Part shown: in pieces, positions 25,348-38,300 of the stretch
How the letters are laid out: every line of letters begins with the position of its first letter
Position numbering within the stretch: position 1 is the first letter of the stretch
The notes under the pieces: model-generated
Seen by the model: the letters and a program-made list of their open reading frames with translations, nothing else
Told to the model about the DNA's origin: nothing
Databases searched by the model: none
Position numbers and translations under genes: made by a program
Assembly: GCA_013397695.1 (NCBI GenBank)
Contig: VYZI01000053.1
Location: 2,633,762-2,697,761 of the forward strand
Direction: 5' to 3'
From: Centropus unirufus
Taxonomy: Eukaryota > Chordata > Aves > Cuculiformes > Centropidae
Length of the DNA stretch: 64,000 bases

Positions 25348-26961
25348 GTAGGCACAGAAGGCAAACATTTACCCATGTTATTTTAGAGAGTCAAAAGCTG
25401 GTAGCATTAACTGATGCTGCTATTGTCGTTCCTCTTCTGTATTCACAGTATTTTGATCATCTGCCTTTCAAATAAGTCCCTCTTGATTTGTACATGGCCC
25501 TTATTTATTGTACTAAAAGCAACAGCACACTTTCATTTTGTGCTTTTTTTTTATATCAAGACAGCACGTTTCTTACTTCCCAAGTGAAAGTGGGAAAAAA
25601 CCAACCCACATATCAGTGGCACTATTCAGAAAGCACTGTTTAGAAAGACTACTGTCTTTCTTACATCAGATAACTACGAGCAGTAACTGATAAAAATTGA
25701 ACTTTAAAGAAATCGGAGCAAAATAATTCCAATTTCACTTGATGGTGTGCTTTTCTAAAGACAGTCCTAAGGCAAAAGGGGAAAAAGCAGATAACTTCAC
25801 TATTACTTTGATGAAAACAATATTCATCTGGATTCCCCTTAAACCTGTCCTGAGGTTTAATAATCACTAACTGCTGATAACTTAAGAGAAATAGCTCAAT
25901 ACTGAGTTTGTATATTTTTTTCACATCTTGAAAACTATCTCTGCAACTCTGCTGGACACCTTTTTTGATAATAAAAGAACAATATCCTAAAGCAAAGATG
26001 TTAACTCCATCCCTATATCTGATAGGAAGAAACACAATCACTCAATGCAAATAAAATCTGGAACAAAAGGATAAGATATGGTCATTTCTGAACCAGCTGC
26101 TGAGATTTCTTGTCTGCACTGCATTTCTCAGAATTTTCATAATTTACATGACTAAGATGTTTGGCTGCTCAACCTTGTAATTCACAGGGAAACAGCATCT
26201 GGCTATTTACACTGTTATATTGACCTTGGAGAGCTTCCTGTACATATTTTTCTCCTGCAAAAATGCCTATTGCTCTCAGATAAAGCTAAATAGCAGTGAC
26301 GCCACTCTTCAGAACGTTATATAGCATGAAGTAGACTCAGCTCTTTGGCCATACACTTTTCAAAGTCGGCACAGGACAGGACAGTCACTTGAAACGGAAG
26401 AATGAATAGACAAATTTTTCAGCCACCACTATAGAGGGTAAGGTGCAATTTTGGACAGTACAAGAAGGTATCTATCAGCTTCACACATTCCAACTAAGCC
26501 ATCCTTCTCCCTTAAAAGCCAGCCACTGATTTCAATCTCCTCTTATTATTTTGCTAAAATTTTCCTAATGGACTGCTGGAGGTGGCTGACTGTGAAATCC
26601 CTGACTTGTATTATGGGGAAGATGGATGAGCAGAGGAAGATCTACTGGGCCAGAGTTGATGCTGAACTGGCCATAGCTATTACCCACGGACTATTTGCCT
26701 TTTTGACATAGTTGAACCAGGCTGGGAGGGCTCAGAGAGTAAAAGCATTGTCATCTCAGTGGGTGCAGGCATGCTCCAGCAAATGCAGAGCTGGAGGCTG
26801 CTCCAAGCAAGCTGACCACACATCAGCTGGCAGGTGATTAACTGTCCACCCACTCTCAGCAGTACTGATCAATCATCACTTTTCTACACAGCTTCTGCAA
26901 GGGCTCCTTGCAAGGAAAAGCGAACAGCAAGAAAGGCAGTTGTAGTGCATACAACATTGGG

Positions 26962-27219
26962 TAATGGTTCTAAGCTGAGTGAGTAGAGATTTAGGTTAGG
27001 TATTAGGAAGAAAATTGTTACAGTGAGAATAGTGAGTGACTGGAACAGGTTGCCCAAAGAAGCTGCGGATGTTCCATCCGTGAGAATGTTCAAAACTAGG
27101 TTGGATGAGTCTGAGCAATTTGATCCAGTGGAAGGTGTCAGTGCCCATGGCAGGGGGTTGGAACTGGGTGTTCTTTAATGTCCCTTCCAAATCAAACGAT
27201 TTCATGATTCTATTCTATA
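26962..27219 (+). mobile_element. CR1 LINE fragment (3' end, 5'-truncated)
   Basis: This is the 3'-terminal part of a chicken-repeat-1 type non-LTR retrotransposon in sense orientation. The CR1 3' landmarks appear in order: GGTTCTAAGCTGAG, a 'GATTTAGGTTAGGTATTAGGAAGAAA' type stretch (27k boundary), ACTGGAACAGGTTGCCC, AGAAGCTGCGGATG, the ATCCAGTGGAAGGTGTC block, CCCATGGCAGGGGGTTGG, then GTCCCTTCCAAATCAAA and a terminal GATTCTATTCTAT in place of the usual ATTCTATGATTCT tail. The reverse-transcriptase region is absent, as in most CR1 copies. Many substitutions and broken terminal repeats suggest an old copy. It carries only chance open frames. The 5' boundary is approximate and could reach about 26905. 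Confidence 0.88.
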
Positions 27220-28666
27220 GTAGGTTTTCAGAAACTACCTATCCATTCTCCCTTGTTTTCTTCCCAGGACGAACATGCTTTATTTTTCAAAGATATCTCA
27301 CTTTGGAAGCAGCCCCTTACCCTGGGATCCTAGCCTCACACCCACCATGTCTTCAGATCTTTTCTCTCAGCCCCTGAGGCCCTGTAACGTTCTGCCCTTT
27401 GTTTCCTCCCTCCTGCGTTGCTCCTGGGGACCTCTGGCTTGATGGGGTGGCTGTTTGTCAGTCCCTTCCCTCAATACCTGTGGAGCAGGGCAGACAAGCA
27501 TCACAATCCCAGAGTTTTCCCCCGCTCCATACCTCATTTCCAAGGAATTCTGTGGCAGCTCTCATGGAGGTTGTCCCCAACTCTTCCTCTGGCCAGTCTG
27601 CCGTTCTCTGCCAAGCTGAATGTGGCCTCCCCACAGCGCCCCACACCAGTCGTGATGCTCGTCACAGTACCTGAATGTGCAAACACAACACGTGCTCTTT
27701 CATACATATGCTCCATTCGTTCAGCCCTATTTAATTCAGACACGTTGATTCATGCATTTACTTTCCTTGGAGATATTAATACCAGGCTCATACATACAGA
27801 ATGAGAAAGGAAGTAGCAAAAGCATTGAAATTGGCCTGTAACAGATGTTAGCAAAGATAGTTTTAATGCCTGCCTAGCATACATCTTTGTTTCTTGGGTG
27901 ATGGCAGTGGTAGAGAAGTAGAGGAGAAACAGAGAGAAGGATTGTAAACCTGAAGTGTATGCCTGGAAATGAAACAATTTTGTACATTCGTTGCTTCTGT
28001 CTGGAGAGGAGACATCTTAAACATCTATGAATTAACACTCTGAACCTAAGGAGAAGCAGCTATACCGTTGATTTCCTGCAGAAACGTGCTGTGGTTTTCC
28101 TGCAGCGAGCAGAAAAAGAGCGAGCTTTCAAAAGTGGCAACTGGAGGCTGCTACAAAAGAAACCAGCTGGTAGAGTCCAGGAGGGCTGAGGCTGGAGCCA
28201 GTTGCTGAAAGGCAAAAATCTCTGTTAAAACTGAGTCTGCATCTTCAAATAAACCAGTCAATTTTATACAAATCTACAGGTATTTTTCTTTGATATTTGT
28301 GAAAGCACATATGCATTTTCACCAAGAAAGGCAACTATCATTATTAGAGGTGAAAGATGCAGAAAATAAATGATTACTCATCAAATATCTCAGGGGTCAT
28401 TGCGATCACTAGAGTGATGGGTTTCCATCTCTTCTTTTTTATCCCACTCCCCCTTACTTCTGTAGTTCTCAAATCCCCCAATATTATTTAATAATCTATA
28501 AAGCTTTATAATCATTTATAAACTGGGTATTTACCCCAAAAACATACAGACACAGGTAATGTTCAAAATTACATATATAGGTGGCTGATTTTTCATGATG
28601 GTTTTAATGATGTCTTATTTTGCGATGCATGGTGTCAATTGTGGGATCCAGTATTACTTTCACAGA

Positions 28667-28690
28667 AATATCACAATGGAATATCACAAT
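28667..28690 (+). repeat. Two-copy AATATCACAAT repeat, period 13
   Basis: AATATCACAAT at 28667-28677 is repeated exactly at 28680-28690, separated by GG. It is a small slippage product in very AT-rich sequence. No function is implied. Confidence 0.75.
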
Positions 28691-31600
28691 ATTTATAGTT
28701 GTCACATATTTTTAAATCCTCATAATTATACTTTTACAAGTATAAAGAGGCTCAGAACCACCACTAAATTTACACCCACCTAAAGCACATTGGTATTAAA
28801 AGTAGATATTCAATAAATTTCAAGTTCTGTTCCCTAAACATTAAAGAAATAACCACAGAAATATGTTAATTTATGATTTATTTTTTTTCTAGAAGGTTAG
28901 TATATATCTTATAAGCAGATATTTGAAAGCAACTTTGCATTTTTTATTTTTCCAAGTTAGCTTGGTATTTAACAATATGATTTACTATTTCCACTTGACT
29001 AGTGCCCATATCAATTATTATAAAGATTTTTTTACATTATGACATTTTTACCAGTTACAGCTTGATTTTTCATTAATTGTGAGTGCTCAGCTTTTCTCTA
29101 CATATGCAACCTTATGTATTACTACAGAGTTGGCAAGATTACTGTGTTTTCCTACTGACTTTTACATATCTGCTATCAAAATAAAAAATATTCTCCTTTT
29201 TGAACTTCTTGTAATGGTGCAGCTATTTCATAAAGCCTGGTTTTCTCATCTGATTTAATAATGTATCTTGTATGGGCAGAAAGTATCTAAAAAAAATAAA
29301 TTTCTTCTGACAGTGTTATGTTTTCATAACATTGGCACTGTCTAAGGATAGAAAGGACAATAAAAGAGGTCAGCAAAGGAGGCGGAGCTGAAAGTCCTGT
29401 TTGTTTTTCCACCTGTATCAATTGATCTAATAGACAATATTATGTCTCCACTAAATTTGATGGACTCTTAAGTAGGGGTCACTTTAAAGAGAAACAGACA
29501 GGGAAAGACAAATTGTCCAGTGAAGTGAAGCAGATGCCCCAAAGCCTTCTGCCTAGCTTCATTGTACACTGTACTATATTAAGCATAAGTTTACCTTTCT
29601 GTTTTTTCTATTCCAGTCACAGGAAGGGAAACACACTTTGAAAGACATGTGTTGATAAATACCATGTTTGCGGTAAATAGAGACCACTTCATACAAGGTC
29701 TAAGACACCCCTGAGAAACAGAACTTGAAAGATATAGATTAAGCCTCCATGAGGAGTCAAATTCACAAACTGGACAGACACAGGAAATTCAGACAACTAT
29801 ATGGGAAATGTAATTGTTCAAAATTCAAAAATAGAAATCCAGCTACCAAAAGAAATCCCCAAATCTATGCCTTGCAAGCCCAAGCATTTTCATAAAGCTT
29901 GAAAGATTTTGAGAAAAAATAAGAAAAAAGCCAAACAATATACTAGATAAAGAAAACTCACACATGCACTCTGCAACCTTCAATAACACTGACCCTTAAT
30001 CAATTCTTTCTTATATGATATTAGATTTTCTTAAAAAAAAATGCAGATCAAATTCACCCTAGCAATCTCCTGGTAAAAGCTTTTACCAATTAGAGTGGCT
30101 TACGATTTTCTTGTGGCTAAGATATTTCACTTATCTTTATTGACCAAGTCAATATTCATTGAGGAATCTCATTATTTTAGTAAGGTCAAAGCATAGTTGC
30201 TCTGGTCTCAACATGCTTGGACTCACTAAGCTTTATTGATTGTACCTTTGGTTGTCTTATTTGTATTTCCATCCGATCTCTGACCTTGACGCGAGTGGTC
30301 TTCAGTTATTCTTTGTCTTGGATCCAAGATTTAATCTTTGGGAATATCCTTCACAGATAATGTACAAATTAATAATATTTTTTACTTTCTAAAATCCTTC
30401 AATTATGCATCAGGTGATGGCATTACATTCTCTTGTCCTTTAGAAGAAAGAAATAAAAGGCTGGTCAGGCTAGCCACAATGGATAACAATGCTAGGGTCC
30501 TGTTTTGATAAGTTGGTATTGCACTTTTAACATCCTAAGTTTTGGGTTCTGGGAGGAACTGAACACACAGGCACACAAGGAAACAGAACCCATTCTAAAA
30601 GGTTTTTCAGTAGGATGTTTCTACTGAGAAACTCAGAAAAAGCAATGATATCATTTTCAATGACAACTATTCTCTAGAGATGCCTATTGAATAGCTGTAA
30701 CAGTCTATAAAATTCATGCAACACAGATTATTCACTCTGTTTAACAGAAGGAGATTGAAGACAGGTTTTTTGTGCACTAATTAGTAAAAGCCATTGTTAA
30801 AAGCTTCCGTTCATCATATTTCAGAGGATTTTTAACAACAGAAGCTATCTAGAGACATTAAGTAGTTCAATGTAGATAATGTCATAAAATACCATTGGTT
30901 AGGATGAAAGCTCTTGCTGACTACTTCTTCTGCAGGTTCAAGGAAAAGTCCTGAAGTTTTTCATCTGAGACAACCACATTTAAGAAAATTGAAGTTAGTT
31001 TAGCAAAATCCAAGCAAGCCAGTTCAAAAAAGCATGAAAAGAACTTCTTTTCCCCCCAAGATTTGCTGTTAAATTTCATGTCTGTAAAAGTACCTCTTCA
31101 CTATTTAATGCAATAGGCTTATAACGAGGTGAACAGTTTAGAAAGTATAAAGTTTTTATTCCACATAGACACGAACGATGTAATTCTAGCTAAGCCCTGT
31201 CCTCAAAATAAGCTAAGGAAATAGCTGAGGCATTATTGCAGTAGTCTTTGTACTCCTTATACACCAATGGATGCTGGTATCTGCAGTGCAAAAGATTTTA
31301 CTGCTCTCAACATTATAGACAAGCCTTTCTTCTTTATGGGATCTTGCAACCTATTTAGAAAATGAAGTATTCCAAATGGAACAGAACCATTTTTGATTCA
31401 TTAAATTCTTCGGGCGCAGACTCAGAATGGTACTTAGCTCTGTGCTATATGCCCCTCCCTATCCAAAGAGCATCAGTTCAGACATTTGTTCCAAGATCAT
31501 CAAATTCAATAGGAACTAAAATTTCCTGAAATATCTTCTGAAGCAAGAAGGCATTCTTTGGAAGTATTGGGCTGCAAACGATAGCTTCTTAAAAAACCTC

Positions 31601-32126
31601 CTAGCAATCACTCAGTGCGATATCTGTAGTTCAGGATCCCCCAAAACAATCTGCAGCTCCTCCCACTGAGGTCCATATGCGTTAGAGAAAAACCTGCATG
31701 ACTAAATGTTTAAGAATAATTTTAGCCCTAACTCACAGAAATAAATGCAACAAAGAATACTTAAAATTGATGAATAGGAATAGGCATTACCAGATACTTA
31801 AGAGCTTTCATGAGTCCAAGTCTGAATGTGTCAGAAATTGTGGCATTGACAAGGCCATGACATGGGAAGTTTGTTTTCACAGCAAATAGTTTTCTTGGAT
31901 GTAGTCTTTTAAACAGAGTTCCCTGGTTGATATGGTAAATATTTAGCTTGGTACCTAAAACTGTATGTCTTAAGAGGTCAATTTGTAATCTTTTGGGTAC
32001 CCAGGAATTTCAGTATTTGACCAGCCAGTCTGCAAACCGAGATCTATTGCCTTACGCCAGAGCTTGCAGTGAAATACACTGAAATGGGGATAACATGCAG
32101 CATACACACATATTTCCATAACTTAC

Positions 32127-32301
32127 CTCCATTTCCAAAGGCATCTTGTTGAGCTTGTGAGTTAATGACCAGAGCTAGATATGATATAGAGTCAAGTGAG
32201 TCCTCCTCCATTTGATGTTTATTCTGTTTGTACCAGCTTTTCCTCACACGCATTCTCTGCAGCTGCGGTGAGATGTTTTTCTTGTTGCTAACTGCTTTCA
32301 T
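32127..32301 (-). other. Candidate 5' coding exon (unverified)
   Basis: On the minus strand an ATG (32301-32299) with A at -3 and an in-frame TAA just upstream opens 58 codons ending in phase 1 at GGAG|GTAAGT, a consensus donor (32126-32121). The predicted peptide starts MKAVSNKKNI, has a basic stretch (RMRVRKSWYKQNKHQ) then an acidic one (MEEDSLDS) and ends QQDAFGNG. Composition is hydrophilic and protein-like, and there is no signal peptide or membrane segment. I cannot name a family. The frame closes 28 codons after the donor if not spliced. No TATA box or CpG island is visible upstream, so a promoter is unsupported. It could also be an internal exon using a weak acceptor at CACCGCAG. Confidence 0.2.
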
Positions 32302-35300
32302 GATTTACATTTTTTTGAGAGGTGCCCTAGGGAGCTGCTTTACCTCCAAAGCATCTATGTGCGATGAGAGACTTACAAAACGACAAACTGCAACCCTTCC
32401 ACAGTTGTAGGGTGTTGCATCACGTTTCATTCTGTGTGAATCTGCATTCAGCATCACTGGAGAAGGCTGTCAGCGCCACTCTACTGCTTGGACTTGCCAA
32501 GGCCTGAACACAAGGACACACCAAAGCACTTAAGTGGTTTGTCAGATCTCACCAGTGCCACAGGGCACTCCCAGCAAGGCACAGCATATAGCGTTCCTTC
32601 AAAAATTTATTACAATGATTTGCATGCCATTTTCCATATGCTTTGAATCAAGGCTGATGTACATCTGCGAGCTCATCCCAGACGGTGTTCAAATCATCTT
32701 GAGATCGAGTTCATAAACCTGACAGCAGATCACTATGCATCTTGCACAAGTTGCTCAGTAATTTCTTGTTCACATTTTCCCGGACATAGATTTCTATTCA
32801 CATCCCTAGTGAACAAATTTATATATATTGGTCTAGATAGATTACCAGACTAGCCTTGGAGGGCATGTTTTATGTTCATATAGATAGCCCTCCACCAAGG
32901 CAACAGTAGCTCGAAAACATTGAAGTGTATTAATCCACAAAAGACGTTGCTTCTCTCTCTGTGGAATTATCAGACACACTGTTTTGCATAGAAAATCCCT
33001 GTATCTGTTATGAGCAGGGGAGAAGCATAACAAAGAGTGAAAACTGATCTATGATGGACCTTTTATGGCATTTTGTAGTTAGCTTCTGCAGAGGATCCTA
33101 CCAGCATCAAGTAGGTTCACAATTCTAAATTTCAGGTTCCTTAGTTGTTCATAGCTGGTAAATAAAGGCTTCACAGTGAATCACTTGAGTATATTGTGAT
33201 TTGAACCACAGCTGCTGATGCTGTGGGGTATTGAAATACAGATAAATGGTAAGTCAAAAGTGCCATAAGTCAGTGGAACAAATATAGTAGCGGGATACAG
33301 TTTTTAACTACATAACAGTAAACAGATCCTAAATTACATCCCACCTTCAGTTGCTTGTCTTGGACTGCATTAAGGGAAGAGTTAGCAGACAGAAACTTAC
33401 TCTTTCCCTGTTCTGCCTCCTACAGCTCACTATATTTACTGGTGAATGACCCTTCATAACTTGAAATTTATACTAACAGGTGCATGACAGGTAATCACTT
33501 ACTTGAAGAGAAAATGGAGGCTGGCAAATTATCCTGAAATTGTTTGATTTATTCTGGAACCACAGGGGCGAAAACCTTTTCCAGCTCAGCAGACTCATGA
33601 GACACTTGCATCGTAACTGGGAATCTTGGAAGAGATAAAACAGAATGCAAACCAGAGACGTGCTGTTGATTTTGCTGAAAGGAAATCAATTTAAAAAAAT
33701 AATAAAATAAAAATGCATAGAGTTTACATTCTTGCATTCCTTACCCTAAGCCCCACTTTATGGGCCTTCCATTGTAATATTGCTTTGCAAGGATATTATT
33801 GTTGCCATTGGGAGAAGGTAAAATTCCACTGATTAGTGTATTACAGTTTGAAAATGGCTATTTTTTCATGACTGATAGTTATCATAATATGCAAATATAT
33901 GGGTCACAGACCTCTCTCACCCTTCATATTTTATTCCTTAGTGCCTACCACAGCTTACAATTATGTTTCTAACTCTCCCTTATTATAAAGCACTCCAGCT
34001 GCCTCGTTGTACGTTTGATTTTGGAAAGCTGAATGTACTTCAAAGCCACATTCCTGTCAATGTTATACACTGCACAAAATGGGCCATTCGATAACATTTT
34101 TGTTTAGAAAGATTCACAGTTTGCGTAAAGTATTTAAAACTGGACAAAACAACAGCCATCCAGATTCTTACTGCACACTGGTGAATGAGTTTTCCACTGT
34201 GATGAGGTTCATATCCCATTCAAAATCAGTGGCCTCAGTAGTACTCAAGACATCAGCACATCGGAAGTCAACGCTTTTTCTGTAAGAAACTGCGGAACTG
34301 GAAGTAACTCCCATCAAAGAACTGGAATTAAAGAGAAAAGGGGAGTGATAGAATTAATTAGTGCCTCTACACATTACTCAGCCAAGTTTTGGATATTTGA
34401 ATGGGGATAAAATGCGATATCCTATTTTTTTATGAATGATGCATAAATTATGTTTCCTCATCTACCTGTGTAATGTTCTGTTTTTCCATTATAAACAATC
34501 TATACAAATCAGCATTTTAAACATTGGCAAGCTTACTACATATTTAAGCATTATACAGTCTCAAATTTTTCACCTCTGCCATAAGCTTTTTGAGGAACCC
34601 AAAGAAGTAGCTGTCAAATGCTACAGTTAGTTGTGTCAGGATGAGCAGATATTTACGTACAAGATTCCATGCATCTTTGAAGTACATTTTCTCCTGCCTA
34701 GAGAAATGCTGCAGCAAGAGGAAGGGGATCCTCATGAGAAATCACTAAAGACGGTCTGATGATGGATGAGAATCAAAGGAGTCAGTCTGGAGCTCAGTGC
34801 AATCATTTATAAAAGCTAACCACTTTCTCTGAATACTGAAAACTTTGGAGAAATGCTACATGGGTTACAGATGAACAAGAACTTCTGTTCTGAATAGTAA
34901 AGACAATATTCAGAGCAGTAATGAAAGTCAGGAAAAGCTTGCTTTCTAACTCAGCCTGTAAACAATAGGCATGTGGGGCTGTTATATTCAAGTTATTTGA
35001 AAATCAGTCTACGGATTAATTCGGGCTTGGATCCAGACTGCTACAAATTGAGAGATTGCTATTACTCTACGTAACCACAAATGTCCTGTGAACAATATAC
35101 GTACTTTACACTATTTTTTCTAATAAAACAGGCTAGAAAAAAACCCAGAATTTTGAGGGTATCAAGGGCAAAAGTTAATGTCCTATTATATTACATATCA
35201 TCATTTAGTAATTCAAAGCCCCCTTTAATATCTTTTAAAAAAGAATCTAAAGCTATCTTGTTGACGTAGTCATATTTTCTCTCTATACATGCTCTATAAT

Positions 35301-38300
35301 TTATATAACTCCACAATGCCCATTCTCCTCAAAGGGCCCAGTGGCAGAATGAAGTAAAACACAATGCAGTGACTGGGAGATTAGTCCAGAAAAGAGACAA
35401 GACAAACATGCAGCACTGCTTTTAAATGCAAAAACAGTTAACCATTTGCTGCATGAAGCAGCAAAGGATTCTTTAGTTCTTGAACTCTTTCAACCAAGAC
35501 CAGATTGATTATCATCCTCAAAACTTTGCTCCAACTCAGCCAGAACTCATAAACTTAATCAGAACAGTGGCGGCTAAAACCTTCTGGTCTCTCTTATGTA
35601 GAAAGTCCGATTTGATATCGGAGAAGTCCCTTTTAGTCTTAAAAATCTATGAATCTGTTTTCAATTATGTCAAGTACATCTCTCCATACAAAATGGAGTC
35701 TCTGTCTTTATTTTCTTGGCAAAGGGATTCTGCCAGCTACAATTGCCTTTGGCAAGCAAAGTGTCTAAAAGACTGACATATTACTTCTTTCTAGACTGCC
35801 TACTGAGGTTTTGTTTCTGTGTTAATTACAAGAGACTGCCCTCTAGCAAGCCTTTGTATTTTTTCACTCCATCTTGTATATAAATATTTTACTGTGCCTC
35901 ATTATAAATATTTGATAGAATTTGAACTAAGGAAGCATAGATAAGAGGAGGATATTCAAAGCCTATCTTTATAAAATAAAAATGTTTTTTATCTCAGCTC
36001 CCTTACCAAAGCAATTGAGAAGAAAGTATATTTGTGCTCTAAGTTTTGGAAGAGAAGGCATTTTATGGTCACAGCTTAAAGCAGCAGCCAGTCCAAAGAA
36101 CCACACAGCCACTCTCTTCCTCCTCCTCCCTCCTGGCAGAATTGGGAGGGTAAAAAAAGAAAACCTAAAAAACTTGTGGGCTGGGATAAGAACAGTTCAA
36201 CAGTGCAAAGGGAGGGTAAAGACAACAGTAATAGTAAAAGAATAAACAAAATAGGTGATACACAATGCAGAGATGCTCACTGACCCAAGACCTATTCCTA
36301 ACCGCTCCCGACTCAGAACCACGAGTTGTGCCAGGAACCATACGGAGGGAACCAAGTCAGGGATGACGCCCCCACACTGAACTGCCAACCCCCCTCATCT
36401 ATGTTGAGCATGGCATCATGCCATTGAATATCCCTTTAGCTGGTCTATGTCATGAGCCCCAGCTTTGTTCCTACCCAGCTTTTTATAGAAGTTAACTCTT
36501 TCTCTGCCAAAACAATGAAATTAGCCTTTTCCTAGCTGGAACCAGAGCACTCATGTTCTCAAAATAATCAGGAAATGCGTTTGGTTATTATGATATATAT
36601 CTACTTTATAATAACAAAAGACTGACCTCAGTGGATAATCACACAAGGAATGTGATCCTTTCCAATGCCAAAAGATATATTATTAATCTGCCCTGAGCCA
36701 TAACTACTTTAGAATATCACACCCACAAGGCATCTTTTCACTGAGACTAAAGTGTTGAGAGGCCAGGCTTTTGTATAAAATTATGCAGGTTTACTATATG
36801 TCTCTGATAGGATTTCATTATCATTTCCCAGTGAACAGAACAGTGGAAGGAGATGGTAAAGACAGTTTTCAAGTAAAGTGGTTATGAAATTCTAGGTATT
36901 TTCTTCATAGAAAGTGAACAAATTACAACCCTGTGGATAGGTAAATATGCCCGAAGCTTGAAAGTATGGACTACTGAACTGAAAAATTATATCTCCTTGA
37001 CTATAATTGCGCAGCTCCTGAAATAGCAGAAAGTGTATTTGGAGTGTTGGGTTCCAAGAGTCTGAAAATTAATGATGAAGCAGTGAAGTAATTCTGGGCC
37101 AGTATGTTTGAAGATCTCAAAATGTGAGATATGTCAGGATTTTTCTAAATAGACACTGAAAAATGCTACCCGCCTTGCAGTTACCACCTCCAAAATAGCC
37201 AATGCTATAAATAGCAAAATGAGTTTATGTGCTGTCTCCCTTTTAGCAGAAATTTTAAATGCATTAGCCTTGACACCATACTCATGCTTCTGTCATTTAG
37301 CTTTGGGTTTTCCATTTCCAAAACCAAAATGCCTGTACTGTGAGATTTGCCCATAATAATCTCTTAAAGTACAGTTTATTTTTATCCTAAAAAAGAACAA
37401 CTTTAAAGAATCAAGTCAATACTTCCCAAACTGCTCAGTGTTAACATTCTCCTTTTAGCTCTGCATCATATACAACAAGCATTTCATTTGCCTAATGAAA
37501 AACATATTTAAACTAATGAGTACACAGTGTTTTTATTTACATATGCAATTAAAATTTATCACTATTAATAGATGACAGAGGGGAAGAGAAAGTGTGATTA
37601 TTCCAGTAAATGCACGTTCTTCCAAGAGAATAACATTTCATAGACAGCACTAAAAATAGTCATTAAATATTGGCATCAGTGTGGAAAAAATATAAAGCTC
37701 TGACGTCCCCTGATCCTCATGGTCCACTCTTACAGACAGAGCAATTAACACTTCCCCCCTCCTTAGGGGCTCCAAAATTTATTATCCCTTTTTAGAGTTC
37801 CTAGCTTGCATTCCCACTGCTTCCTGGAAGAGCGCAAGCAGGTTCGCCCAGCAGAGAGAGTTTTGTATTTTATTCTGTGAGATCAGAGCTGCAGGGATCA
37901 GCCGGGACATGGGCTTCTCAAAGTCTGGTAGGACGTCAGTTAAGTAAGAGAATACAGGGCTCTGTGGATACGCAGGAGAGAAAAAAATGACAGTAAATGT
38001 ACACTGAGGGAGGAAGAAGAGCAGGGTTTCTTGCAGCAAATTGCACAGGAGGGAAAAGCCTGACCATGGGACTGCCTTCAGCAAAGAATGGCTACCCAGA
38101 ATTGACACACAGAGGGCACAGGGGGATGAGATTAGTCAAAAAAAGTCAGTGATACAGAGATCTTTAGCCCACCCCATTCTTCTCAGAAGCAGAGTTCAAA
38201 GACAAGCATCGGACACCAGCTATCATCGTATATGGATAAACACGGCAGAGCACTAAATCTTCCACCTTTCTGCCGTTATCTTTCACAGATACAACAGGAC

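Larger units (their letters stand above)
13960..26961. other. Unique sequence with scattered candidate signals, no gene seen
   Basis: Apart from the candidate exons and sites listed separately, this stretch holds a T/A-run-rich region (15780-15920), two overlapping long open frames on opposite strands at 18191-18587, a perfect minus-strand donor CCAG|GTAAGT at 20469 without a good acceptor, an A-rich patch at 22195-22245, and a C9 run at 23157-23165. None resembles a known family. Confidence 0.6.

Noticed and set aside
36250..36410. Local rise in CG dinucleotides, considered as a CpG island
   Set aside because: Only a handful of CpG in 160 bases; far below island density.
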